Below, in pieces: positions 43,327 through 51,719 of a stretch of 64,000 bases of DNA. Made by a program: the position numbers and the translations under genes. Location: the NCBI RefSeq assembly GCF_051851475.1, contig NZ_JBPUSJ010000017.1, forward strand, positions 15,406-79,405. Direction: 5' to 3'. Under the pieces are notes generated by a model. It saw only the letters and a list, made by a program, of their open reading frames with translations, searched no databases and was not told the DNA's origin. The first letter of the stretch is position 1, and the number at the start of each line of letters is the position of its first letter. The stretch comes from Carboxylicivirga taeanensis. Its GTDB lineage: Bacteria; Bacteroidota; Bacteroidia; Bacteroidales; Marinilabiliaceae.

Positions 43327-44667
43327 ATGAAAAAAATTACAGTTGCATTGATATGCGTATTATCCCTGCTTGGCGGTCGGGTAAATGCGCAAGGCATTGC
43401 GTTTAAAAGCCTCGCATTTGAAGATGCGCTGGCGGAAGCTCAAAAAAGCGACAAATTAATTTTTATTGATTTTTATACCGATTGGTGTGGGCCATGTAAA
43501 ATGTTAGCCAAATCAGTATTTCCTAATCAAGAGGTTGGTCAGCTATTCAACAGGGAGTTTATCAACCTGAAGCTTAACGCCGAAAAAGAAGGACGGGCAA
43601 CAGCAAAAAAATACAAAGTAAATGCTTACCCTACCTTATTATTTATTAATGGTGATGGCGAGATGATCTCTAAAGGGGTTGGCGGCAAAGATGTGGAAGG
43701 ATTGATAACTTTAGCAAAGAGTGCTTTGGAGGCAAAAGACAGCGGCCTGAGTATCGCAGAGTTGAAAGAAGCGTTTGAAAACAAAAAAAACGATGAGCAT
43801 TTTCTGAAATTATACATCGACAAGATGATTCAGAATCGCGAAAACCCCACGGAAGGAATCGAAGCCTGGCTAAAGGTGCAAACCCAAATAAAGGAGGACG
43901 ATGTGGATATGTTCGAGTTTTTCCTGAAACACGCAAAATACATGCTGGTGGATGGCAAGGCCGAGGAGATTTTGAAAACCAACTACGATGAGTTTTTTGA
44001 TATTGCCACACGTAGAGAGGAAGTGATGCTTAAAAAAATGTTTACACGAATGGTGAGTAACACAAAAGTGGCTGCCTATTCTAAACAGAATCCTGAATTA
44101 ATGCGCGCTTTTGTTACCAATTGGAAAGAGTTGGAAGGGAACAACATCGATGCAACAGTTCTGAAGGAATTTGAAATGGATTGCCTGATGTTTTCAAATG
44201 ATGCTGAAGGGTACAAGAAAATGGCCGTCAGCTATATCGATAGCATCATGTCAGCAAAAAGTTTGGAGCGAATTAAACAAGAAGATCAGGCCTTCTACGA
44301 AGACTATAAGACCAACACTTATAAGCCAAGTTTGTTAGGTAATGCTGTTCTCAAAAACCTGGAAAAAGGGCGCGAGGCTCTTGCGCAAACCAAGGCCATT
44401 GAAAAAACAGGCTTCAATTATCTGAAATACTGCACCAGTAAAAAAGATTTTAAGCGCTTGCACACCTGGATTGACTACGGCGAAAAGCTGGTTCCGGATG
44501 AATACAGAATGGATAATCTGAGAGCGACTGTGTACAATAAACAAGGCAAATTAAAGAAGGCCATTCACTATAAGGAATTGGCTGTGAATAAACTTCCAGA
44601 GAATGATAAAAGCAGGGGGGTATTGCAAAGGCAGCTAGATAAAATGAAAAACAAGCAACAGAACTAA
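43327..44667 (+). CDS. Thioredoxin-fold periplasmic protein 1 (Trx plus helical extension)
   Basis: This 446-residue protein has a signal peptide ending 'GGRVNAQGI'. The thioredoxin domain (about 25-145) has an active site WCGPC with Cys54 and Cys57 and the cis-Pro loop 'VNAYPTLLFI'. The remaining 300 residues are a helical, TPR-like extension ('DEHFLKLYIDKMI', 'AKYMLVDGKAEEILK'). It should reduce disulfides in the periplasm. It is the first of three paralogues in this locus, with a similar extension in each. Candidate ECF promoter B precedes it. Its stop is followed 65 bp later by the next paralogue, so the two share a transcript. Confidence 0.9.
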   Translation: MKKITVALICVLSLLGGRVNAQGIAFKSLAFEDALAEAQKSDKLIFIDFYTDWCGPCKMLAKSVFPNQEVGQLFNREFINLKLNAEKEGRATAKKYKVNAYPTLLFINGDGEMISKGVGGKDVEGLITLAKSALEAKDSGLSIAELKEAFENKKNDEHFLKLYIDKMIQNRENPTEGIEAWLKVQTQIKEDDVDMFEFFLKHAKYMLVDGKAEEILKTNYDEFFDIATRREEVMLKKMFTRMVSNTKVAAYSKQNPELMRAFVTNWKELEGNNIDATVLKEFEMDCLMFSNDAEGYKKMAVSYIDSIMSAKSLERIKQEDQAFYEDYKTNTYKPSLLGNAVLKNLEKGREALAQTKAIEKTGFNYLKYCTSKKDFKRLHTWIDYGEKLVPDEYRMDNLRATVYNKQGKLKKAIHYKELAVNKLPENDKSRGVLQRQLDKMKNKQQN

Positions 44668-44732
44668 TGTTTGGCAAGATGAGCTTGCTCAAAGGCTGCA
44701 ATACATTCATTTATCAAAAAGAAATTAGACCA

Positions 44733-46061
44733 ATGAAAAAAATTTATAGTACACTATTATTGATGCTGATGGCTGCAGGCCTTTTTGCCCAAGGCATCAG
44801 CTTCGAATCAGGCACTTTAAAAGAGGCCTTAGCAAAGGTAAAGGCCGAAAATAAGCTCTTATTTATTGATGGGTATGCTGTTTGGTGCGGACCATGTAAG
44901 CATATGGCTAAAACCGTGTTTATGGAAGAAGAGGTAGGGAACTACTTTGATGAACACCTGGTCGCATTAAAGGTGGATGTGGAGCGTGGTGAAGGACCGA
45001 TGATTAAACGTAAGTATGGCATTCAGGGACTACCAGGCTATGTGTTTTTAGATGGCGAAGGCAATGTGGTTTACCGTTTCTCAGCTGCAATGCCTACTGA
45101 GCTTTTTATGAAAGAAGTGAAGTTGGCCATTGAGTACTCAAAAGACCCCAATAGTGTGGGCCGTTTGGCCGAGCGATACAATACCGAAAAGGAGGATGAG
45201 CACTTTTTAAAGATGTATCTTGGTAAGCTGAAAGAAAGCAAATCAACGAATTACACCCATATTCTCGAGCAGTATTTAAGCGTTCAGAAAAGCATTGATG
45301 AGTCGAGCAAAGAAATGGTGGTGCTATTATCAGACCATTATGAGGAGATCATCTTTGGAGGAATGGCCGATGAAATTATTCAGCGTAATTTCGGCTCAGA
45401 AGCATGGAAGCAATACATTCGAAAAGATATTCGTGAAGCATTTCAGAATTTGCCCAAGAGCATGATTGAAAAAACAACCGATTATGCCATTGCTAAAAAG
45501 GATACCAGCATCTTGGAGTTGGCATTAGCACGTGCTGCCGACGCTGGTATAAAAGTGGATGATAACCAGCGCAAAAGAACCTACACGTTTTTCTACGAGA
45601 AAGCAGGTATGGGCGAAAAATATAAGGCCTTAGTACGCGATAATAACGAGGCTTTTATTCAATCGGTTGATGTTGAACGTTTACGAAATGGCTATTTAAA
45701 TGTCATGAAACGTAAGGCAGAAGGCGATACGCAGGCCTTGGCATCTATCCCGCATTCGGTACGAGCCAGTCAGCAAATTTCAGCTATGGTGTATTGCTAT
45801 GCCAAATTTGCGCGCACAGAACAGGAGAAAAAGGATGTACGGCGTTGGATGAAAGTGGCTTATGATATTATACCTGGCGATGCTGCTATAACACGTCAGT
45901 ATGCCACACTTCTTTATGTGATGGATGGAGACAAGGAAGAAGCCATTAAACTCATGGAAGAAGCTTATCAGTACTCGTTGGAAAATGAGAATAAGCGCAA
46001 TGTGTCGATCAAAAAAGACCTGGAGTTAATGAAGGCCGGTAAAAGCATAGTTTTAAAATAG
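44733..46061 (+). CDS. Thioredoxin-fold periplasmic protein 2
   Basis: From ATG 44733 (MKKIYSTLLLMLMAAG) it encodes 442 residues; the longer frame from 44667 lacks a leader. Signal peptide to about Ala19 ('AAGLFAQGI'). The thioredoxin site is WCGPC with Cys52 and Cys55, and the cis-Pro loop is 'IQGLPGYVFL'. The helical extension has 'DEHFLKMYLGKLKE' and a TPR-like C-terminus ('YATLLYVMDGDKEEAIKLMEEAYQY'). It is the most diverged of the three paralogues. It ends at a strong terminator. The likely role is reduction or exchange of disulfides in the periplasm, and no DsbD-type partner is adjacent. Confidence 0.88.
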   Translation: MKKIYSTLLLMLMAAGLFAQGISFESGTLKEALAKVKAENKLLFIDGYAVWCGPCKHMAKTVFMEEEVGNYFDEHLVALKVDVERGEGPMIKRKYGIQGLPGYVFLDGEGNVVYRFSAAMPTELFMKEVKLAIEYSKDPNSVGRLAERYNTEKEDEHFLKMYLGKLKESKSTNYTHILEQYLSVQKSIDESSKEMVVLLSDHYEEIIFGGMADEIIQRNFGSEAWKQYIRKDIREAFQNLPKSMIEKTTDYAIAKKDTSILELALARAADAGIKVDDNQRKRTYTFFYEKAGMGEKYKALVRDNNEAFIQSVDVERLRNGYLNVMKRKAEGDTQALASIPHSVRASQQISAMVYCYAKFARTEQEKKDVRRWMKVAYDIIPGDAAITRQYATLLYVMDGDKEEAIKLMEEAYQYSLENENKRNVSIKKDLELMKAGKSIVLK

Positions 46062-46102
46062 TTTTGATAATAGATTCACTCTTTTGGTTTTAGATTAATA
46101 AC

Positions 46103-46142
46103 ATCGCTCCGGGAATAGTTTATTACGGAGCGATTTTTTTTT
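46103..46142 (+). terminator. Rho-independent terminator after thioredoxin gene 2
   Basis: ATCGCTCCG (46103-46111) pairs perfectly with CGGAGCGAT (46126-46134), then T's to 46142. ECF-type promoter C starts 9 bp later, the same terminator-promoter arrangement as at 43175-43243. Confidence 0.92.
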
Positions 46143-46150
46143 GACCCTTT

Positions 46151-46177
46151 GTCACTCTTTACACGCAATTTTGGGTC
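46151..46177 (+). promoter_or_regulatory. Candidate ECF sigma promoter C (before thioredoxin gene 3 and M16)
   Basis: GTCACTC (46151-46157), 15-bp spacer, GGGTC (46173-46177), differing from sites A and B by one base in the -10 box. It stands 62 bp upstream of ATG 46239. Confidence 0.65.
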
Positions 46178-46238
46178 TTATCAAAAAGAGGCATCAAGGC
46201 AGAAAAATCAGGTTATTGTATCACTTAGTAAAATTACT

Positions 46239-47561
46239 ATGATTAAATCTCAAATAATATTGCTGTTATTCATCTTCTTTGGACGAGTAGCTTTTGGGCA
46301 AGGTATCGATTTCAAAAACATAAGTTACGAAGAGGCCTTACAGTTGGCTAAAAAGCAAGATAAGCTCATTTTTGTCGATTTTTATACAGCCTGGTGTGGG
46401 CCGTGCAAAAAGTTGGCTAAAGGCCCATTTTTGGAAGCCGAAAATGGGGATTTTTACAACAAGCACTTCATCTGTATTAAGTTGGATGCAGAAAAAGAAG
46501 GCAAGGATGCTGCAAAAATTCATAAAGTTCTGTCATTTCCAACCTTATTGTTTATTAATAGCGATGGAGAAGTGGTTCACCAGGGAGTCGGTGTTACTAT
46601 TGGTGCCGACATGATTGCCTTTGGTACTGCTGCTTTAAATGCTGGTCAGTCGAAATACAGTTGGGAAAAATTGAACAAATTGTTTCCGCAAAAGCAGAAG
46701 GATGAGCAGTTTTTAAAACTCTACATCGAAAAAATGAAAGAGTTTGATGCTGATCCATACCCGGGCATTGAAGCCTGGTTGAAGGTTCAAACCGAAATGG
46801 ACGAGTCATCCAGGGAGATGATGGAGTTTTTAGTAACAAACAGTTCTAATATCCAATTCGGTGGCAAGGCCGAAGCCATCCTGAAAGCTAATTATGAATA
46901 TTACCTAAGTATAGCTCCAAATAAATACCAAAGGCAAAGATTGGAAAGGATACCCCAAGCTATCGGAAGCCATATGCTAAAGAAGGCAAGAAGAGCGGCT
47001 GACCCTGAACTGATGGCATTGGTGATTGAAAAAACAAAGGAATATGATTTGAGTATCAGGCGTGGTGATGATTTAACAACTTATCAGCTGGACTATTACC
47101 TATTTAAGCAGGACAATGAGGCTTATAAATCGTTGGCCAAATCGTATGTTGATAGCCTGATACAGTATAATCCTTTGGAAAAAGTAAAAAAGGAGGATAG
47201 TAAGTACTTTGATAAGTTTGGCAAAATGAGAGAAGGGATTATGTATACCTTTTACAAAGAAGGAAAAATCGCCAACGACTTAATAGATTTAATTACTAAG
47301 GTGGGTTACGGCTATTTGACTTGTATCGATAATAAGAAGGAATATAAGACCTTGAATAGTTGGATAAATTATTGCTACGAGCTTATTCCAGGTAAATTCT
47401 CGGTTAACAATTTAAAGGCCGATATGCTTTACAAAAAGGGCAAAACAAAAATGGCTATTGAACTGAAAAAAAGTGCCATTGAAAAAATGCCGGATAGGGA
47501 TAAGGCAAAATCCGGGGAGAAATACAAACTAGAACAATGGCTTAAGTCGATTAATCAATAA
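46239..47561 (+). CDS. Thioredoxin-fold periplasmic protein 3
   Basis: From ATG 46239 (MIKSQIILLLFIFFG) it encodes 440 residues; the frame upstream to 46149 overlaps promoter C. Signal peptide to about 'RVAFGQGI'. WCGPC with Cys53 and Cys56, cis-Pro loop 'VLSFPTLLFIN', helical extension with 'DEQFLKLYIEKMKE' and 'GIEAWLKVQTEMDESSREMMEFL'. It resembles paralogue 1 more than 2 over its length. It is 22 bp upstream of the M16 protease gene in the same transcript, which suggests that disulfide reduction and proteolysis act on the same imported substrate. Confidence 0.9.
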   Translation: MIKSQIILLLFIFFGRVAFGQGIDFKNISYEEALQLAKKQDKLIFVDFYTAWCGPCKKLAKGPFLEAENGDFYNKHFICIKLDAEKEGKDAAKIHKVLSFPTLLFINSDGEVVHQGVGVTIGADMIAFGTAALNAGQSKYSWEKLNKLFPQKQKDEQFLKLYIEKMKEFDADPYPGIEAWLKVQTEMDESSREMMEFLVTNSSNIQFGGKAEAILKANYEYYLSIAPNKYQRQRLERIPQAIGSHMLKKARRAADPELMALVIEKTKEYDLSIRRGDDLTTYQLDYYLFKQDNEAYKSLAKSYVDSLIQYNPLEKVKKEDSKYFDKFGKMREGIMYTFYKEGKIANDLIDLITKVGYGYLTCIDNKKEYKTLNSWINYCYELIPGKFSVNNLKADMLYKKGKTKMAIELKKSAIEKMPDRDKAKSGEKYKLEQWLKSINQ

Positions 47562-47583
47562 GAGGCCAATTAAAACAACCAAT

Positions 47584-50436
47584 ATGAGTCTTATGGAAAA
47601 AAAAATGAAAGCAGGTAAAGTGCCTGTATTCAAGCGATTGCTGTTTTCAATGTTAGGTCTGTGCTTGATGTGCTCAGCATCTTTTGCACAGCAGTTCAAC
47701 GATTTATCGCAGGATGTTCCTTCTGATACAACCATCATAAAGGGCGTGTTATCTAATGGGTTGACGTATTATTTGAAACGTCATAACAATCCAAAGGGAA
47801 TGGCCAGTTTTTATATCTACCAAAATGTAGGTGCAGTACTTGAAACCGATAAACAAGATGGCCTTGCCCATTTTTTGGAGCACATGGCCTTTAATGGGAC
47901 CAATACATTTCCCGGAAAATCGATGCTCGATATGCTGGAGCGCAACGGGGTAAAGTTTGGAAAGGATGTTAATGCCTATACTGCTAAAAACGAAACAGTC
48001 TATAACATCAGCCGTGTACCAACCAAGCATAATGGACTGGTTGACTCATGCCTGATAATTTTGCGCGATTGGTGCGATGAGCTGTCGCTTGATGAGCAGG
48101 AGATTGATGCAGAAAGAGGCGTGATTGCTGAAGAATGGCGAACCCGACGCACTGCTGGTTTCCGAATTCAAAACGAGATTGCTCCCACCATCTATAATGG
48201 AAGTATTTATGCCTATCGCGATGTGATTGGCGAGCTCGATGTGATTAAAAACTTCGATCCTGAAGATTTAAGAGCTTTTTACCGCCAATGGTACCGCACC
48301 GACTTGCAGGCCATTGCCATAGTAGGCGACATAGATGTGGATGCTGTTGAGGAGCGCGTGATTGAGCTATTCTCGGCTATTCCGCCTGTAGAATATCCAA
48401 CAGAGCGTAAAAACATTATTATTCCTGATAACACAGAGCCAATGTATGTGCAGGTAACCGATAAAGAATACAAGAACGTTTCTATCAACCTGAGAATACG
48501 ACATGCTAAAACATCAGACAATACTTTAGAAAGTTTAAAAGAATCGTACGTAAGCAGCTTTTTTAATGCCTTAATGAAAGGGCGCTACAGAGAGCTGCTG
48601 CTAACGGGTCAAGTGCCCTTTTTAAGTGCAAAAACAGCCTATGGGACGATGGCAAGAGGCTACAATGCCTTTAACTTGTATGTAACAGCCAATGTAGGAA
48701 AAGAGTTACAGGCTTTTGAAGCAGCTTATACTGAGTTACAGCGGGTAGTAAAACATGGTTTTACTCAAACTGAATTGGAGCGCTTAAAAGCCAACATGCT
48801 GGTGTCTGTCGAGAATAGTTACAATAAACGAAAAAGCATCAACTCCGATAGCTATTGTAAAGCAATTAAAAGAGCCTATCTGGAAGGGGCTGTTATTTCG
48901 GATGCCCAATTCAAGTATGATTTTGCGAAAGAAATAATTCCAGGCATAACAGTAGAAGAAGTGTCGGCCGTAGCCTCTAAGTATTTGAGTACTATCAACA
49001 GGGCCTTTGTGGTAACCGGTCCGCAAAAGGCAGAGGTCTTAACTATTACCCAAAAAGAGATTGAAGCGATAATGGCAAAGGTCGAACGCAGTATCCTTAA
49101 GCCTTATGTTGATGCCACTCTAACAAATACAGTTCTGATGAGCACAACGGCAGTACCGGGAGAAATCGTGGAAGAAAAAAGTATTGATTTGTTTAAGGCC
49201 GAAGAATGGACGTTTTCCAATGGTGCTAAAGTTGTTTTCAAACAAGTGGATAACAATACAAATTCTGTAATACTTGCAGCTAGTAGCCATGGTGGCAGTT
49301 CACTTTATGAGGTGGCAGATTTGCCTTCGTTCAGGGCTGCTTCGGGATTTGTGTCTGGCTTTGGTCTGGGTGCGCACGATCCCGTTCAGTTGAAAAAGCT
49401 GATGGCTGGTAAAACAGCCGCATGTAGCTACAAGCTGGGAGTCTATGGCGAATCCTTGTCAGCCAAGGCAAAGGTGCAGGATCTTGAAACCATGTTTCAG
49501 TTGCTGTACATGCGTTTTGAAGAGCCTCGTTTCGATCGGAGAGCTTTCGACCAGTTAATGGAACGCAATTATTACAATGTTAAAAACGAAGTAAAAACGG
49601 CGAAGACCATCATTAGGGATACATTAAGCCTATTAAACGCCAATGGTAATCCAAGGGTTTTAAATTTTGATAAGGACTATTTGGATAAGATAGACTTTGA
49701 GCGGATGAAGGACATCTACTTCGAAAGGTTGTCAAATGGGGGTGATTTTACTTTTTTCATAGTTGGAGATGTTGATGCCGAGACCTTGAAACCTTTTGTG
49801 GAGGAGTACATTGGTGCCATTAATTCAACGGGTAAAGTTGAAGAATGGGCCAATAATGGTGACTATTTTCCAAAGGGAAGAAATGAGCACCGCATTCAGG
49901 TGCCAATGGATGAGCCCAAAGCAACAGTTAACCTCAAAATGCGAAGCGATGCTCACTATTCAAGAGAAACAATTATCCACCATAATATTCTGGGCTCAAT
50001 TCTTAACTTGAGGTTTACCGAAAATATCCGTGAAAAGGAGGGGGGAACTTATGGTGTTGGCGTACGTCCAACAGCCTCTCGCATTCCTGAAATGAAACTG
50101 GGATTGGAAATTATATTTGACTGTGATCCGGCTAAAGCCGACTACCTGAAGAAGTTGGTTTATAAAGAGTTGAAAACGGTACAAAAAACAGTTCAGCAGG
50201 CCGATTTAGATAAGGTGGTGCTAAATATGAAGAAGAATTCCCGTAAGGCGTTAAAAAACAACAATTACTGGTTATCTGTTCTTCAAAAATATTACGAAAC
50301 CGGAGAAAATCGGATGGCTCCCGAGTACTTTGAGGAGGTGATTAATAGGGTCACCACAAAAGACATTACCAAAGCAGCCAAAAGGTTCTTTAAAAAAGCA
50401 GATGTACTCGATGTAGTTTTTCTACCCGAAGATTAA
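47584..50436 (+). CDS. M16 (insulinase/pitrilysin) family zinc protease, periplasmic
   Basis: This 950-residue protein may start at ATG 47584 or 47593. The signal peptide ends 'MCSASFAQQ'. The inverted zinc motif HFLEH (His96, Glu99, His100) is followed by 'KNETVYNI' and glutamate candidates in 'DAERGVIAEEWR' (about 176-186), as in active M16 subunits. Further M16 domains lack the motif, with the R/Y-type 'EGGTYGVGVRP' near residue 820. M16A-type proteases degrade peptides or small proteins enclosed in their chamber. It is co-transcribed with thioredoxin 3. A comparable TonB-importer/M16-protease pairing is known in the ferredoxin-uptake (Fus) system. Confidence 0.92.
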   Translation: MSLMEKKMKAGKVPVFKRLLFSMLGLCLMCSASFAQQFNDLSQDVPSDTTIIKGVLSNGLTYYLKRHNNPKGMASFYIYQNVGAVLETDKQDGLAHFLEHMAFNGTNTFPGKSMLDMLERNGVKFGKDVNAYTAKNETVYNISRVPTKHNGLVDSCLIILRDWCDELSLDEQEIDAERGVIAEEWRTRRTAGFRIQNEIAPTIYNGSIYAYRDVIGELDVIKNFDPEDLRAFYRQWYRTDLQAIAIVGDIDVDAVEERVIELFSAIPPVEYPTERKNIIIPDNTEPMYVQVTDKEYKNVSINLRIRHAKTSDNTLESLKESYVSSFFNALMKGRYRELLLTGQVPFLSAKTAYGTMARGYNAFNLYVTANVGKELQAFEAAYTELQRVVKHGFTQTELERLKANMLVSVENSYNKRKSINSDSYCKAIKRAYLEGAVISDAQFKYDFAKEIIPGITVEEVSAVASKYLSTINRAFVVTGPQKAEVLTITQKEIEAIMAKVERSILKPYVDATLTNTVLMSTTAVPGEIVEEKSIDLFKAEEWTFSNGAKVVFKQVDNNTNSVILAASSHGGSSLYEVADLPSFRAASGFVSGFGLGAHDPVQLKKLMAGKTAACSYKLGVYGESLSAKAKVQDLETMFQLLYMRFEEPRFDRRAFDQLMERNYYNVKNEVKTAKTIIRDTLSLLNANGNPRVLNFDKDYLDKIDFERMKDIYFERLSNGGDFTFFIVGDVDAETLKPFVEEYIGAINSTGKVEEWANNGDYFPKGRNEHRIQVPMDEPKATVNLKMRSDAHYSRETIIHHNILGSILNLRFTENIREKEGGTYGVGVRPTASRIPEMKLGLEIIFDCDPAKADYLKKLVYKELKTVQKTVQQADLDKVVLNMKKNSRKALKNNNYWLSVLQKYYETGENRMAPEYFEEVINRVTTKDITKAAKRFFKKADVLDVVFLPED

Positions 50437-50570
50437 AGTAGCCTAATCCCTTACAAAGTAGGAAAAAAGTCAGGTATGTAAAATGAATCATTCATCTTTG
50501 CGTACTTGGCTTCTTTTCTTTTTAGTGAAGCTTATGTTTATGGACCGCTCTATTTTTGGCGCTAAGGCCT

Positions 50571-51719
50571 TCAGATGACTTGACGTTCAATGTCGCCAGG
50601 CAGGTGGGCCAGCACTTCGTAGTTCAGCTCATCACTGATATTACTGAATGCGGACACCTTGATTTCCAAATCGCCCTGTTTACCAATAATAACCACCTCA
50701 TCATTCACCTCAACAGTTGGCACATTTGTAACATCTACAATAATCATATTCATATTAACCAGGCCAATAACGCTGCAGCGGTGTCCGTTGATTAGCACGC
50801 GGCCTTTGTTACTGAGTGAGCGGCTGTAACCGGTGGCATAGCCAATGGGCACCAATGCTGTTTTTATATCTGATTGGGCCAGGTAATAGATGCCATAGCC
50901 AATAAACTCACCTGTTTTGACCTCTTTAACGGCCATAACACGGCTTTCCCAGCTGAGAATTCGCTGCAGGGGATCATCCTGTACTTTTTGGCTTTGCCTG
51001 AAGTGAATAAAGGTTTCGGCACTCGACCAGAAGCCATATTGCATAATGCCAATGCGCACCAGATCGAAGCGTTCTTTTGGGAATACACAAGTGGCGGCTG
51101 AGTTGGCAACGTGGCAGTACTGAGGCCGTAACCCGGCCGATTGGAGCAAGGCCTGCATCTTATGGTATTTCTTTAGCTGTTTTTGAATACGATGGTGGTT
51201 AGAGATGCTTTCGGCACCAGACAGATGGGTGCAGAAGCCTGTTAACTCAAATTGCTTTGGGGCACTTTTTATGAGCGCAATGGCAGTTTTGAGTTCCCTC
51301 CGGTTCAGGCCCGATCGGTTCATCCCCGTTTCGACCTCAAGGTGAATTTTGGCTACCCGGTTTAATTGAGTGGCATTGTGTTGGGCCTGATACAGGCGTT
51401 CGAGGGAAAAAACGAAGAACTCGAATCCGCACTTAATCGCCTCTGGCAGATCTTCGTTCGAAATCCATCCCATTATCACAATGGTGGGGTTGTTTGTTGT
51501 GCTTTTCCTAACACGTTGGGCTTCATCATAACTAAACACCGAAAAATGATCCACACCGGCTTGCTCCAGCACCGGCACCAGGTGTTCAATGCCGTGTCCG
51601 TAGGCATTGGCCTTCACCACTGATGATAGCTTAACCTCTGGGCCAATCATGTTTTGAAGGAAATCAATATTGTTTTTCACAGCTTTGGAGTCCAATGTCA
51701 TCAATGATGTTTTGCTCAT
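50571..51719 (-). CDS. alr: Alanine racemase
   Basis: This 382-residue protein has an N-terminal TIM barrel with the PLP lysine Lys36 in 'SVVKANAYGHG', 'VETGMNRSG' and 'LTGFCTHLSGAE', and a C-terminal beta domain with 'GYGIYYLA' (catalytic Tyr region), 'VPIGYATGYSRSL' and 'VNMNMIIVDVT'. It interconverts L- and D-alanine for peptidoglycan synthesis. The usual 'MDMxxxD' block reads 'MNMIIVD' here. The start ATG overlaps the stop of the upstream M20 gene by 4 bp, so the two are co-translated. Bacteroidota often carry a second alr fused to murF, so this may be a dedicated copy. Confidence 0.93.
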   Translation of the reverse strand: MSKTSLMTLDSKAVKNNIDFLQNMIGPEVKLSSVVKANAYGHGIEHLVPVLEQAGVDHFSVFSYDEAQRVRKSTTNNPTIVIMGWISNEDLPEAIKCGFEFFVFSLERLYQAQHNATQLNRVAKIHLEVETGMNRSGLNRRELKTAIALIKSAPKQFELTGFCTHLSGAESISNHHRIQKQLKKYHKMQALLQSAGLRPQYCHVANSAATCVFPKERFDLVRIGIMQYGFWSSAETFIHFRQSQKVQDDPLQRILSWESRVMAVKEVKTGEFIGYGIYYLAQSDIKTALVPIGYATGYSRSLSNKGRVLINGHRCSVIGLVNMNMIIVDVTNVPTVEVNDEVVIIGKQGDLEIKVSAFSNISDELNYEVLAHLPGDIERQVI

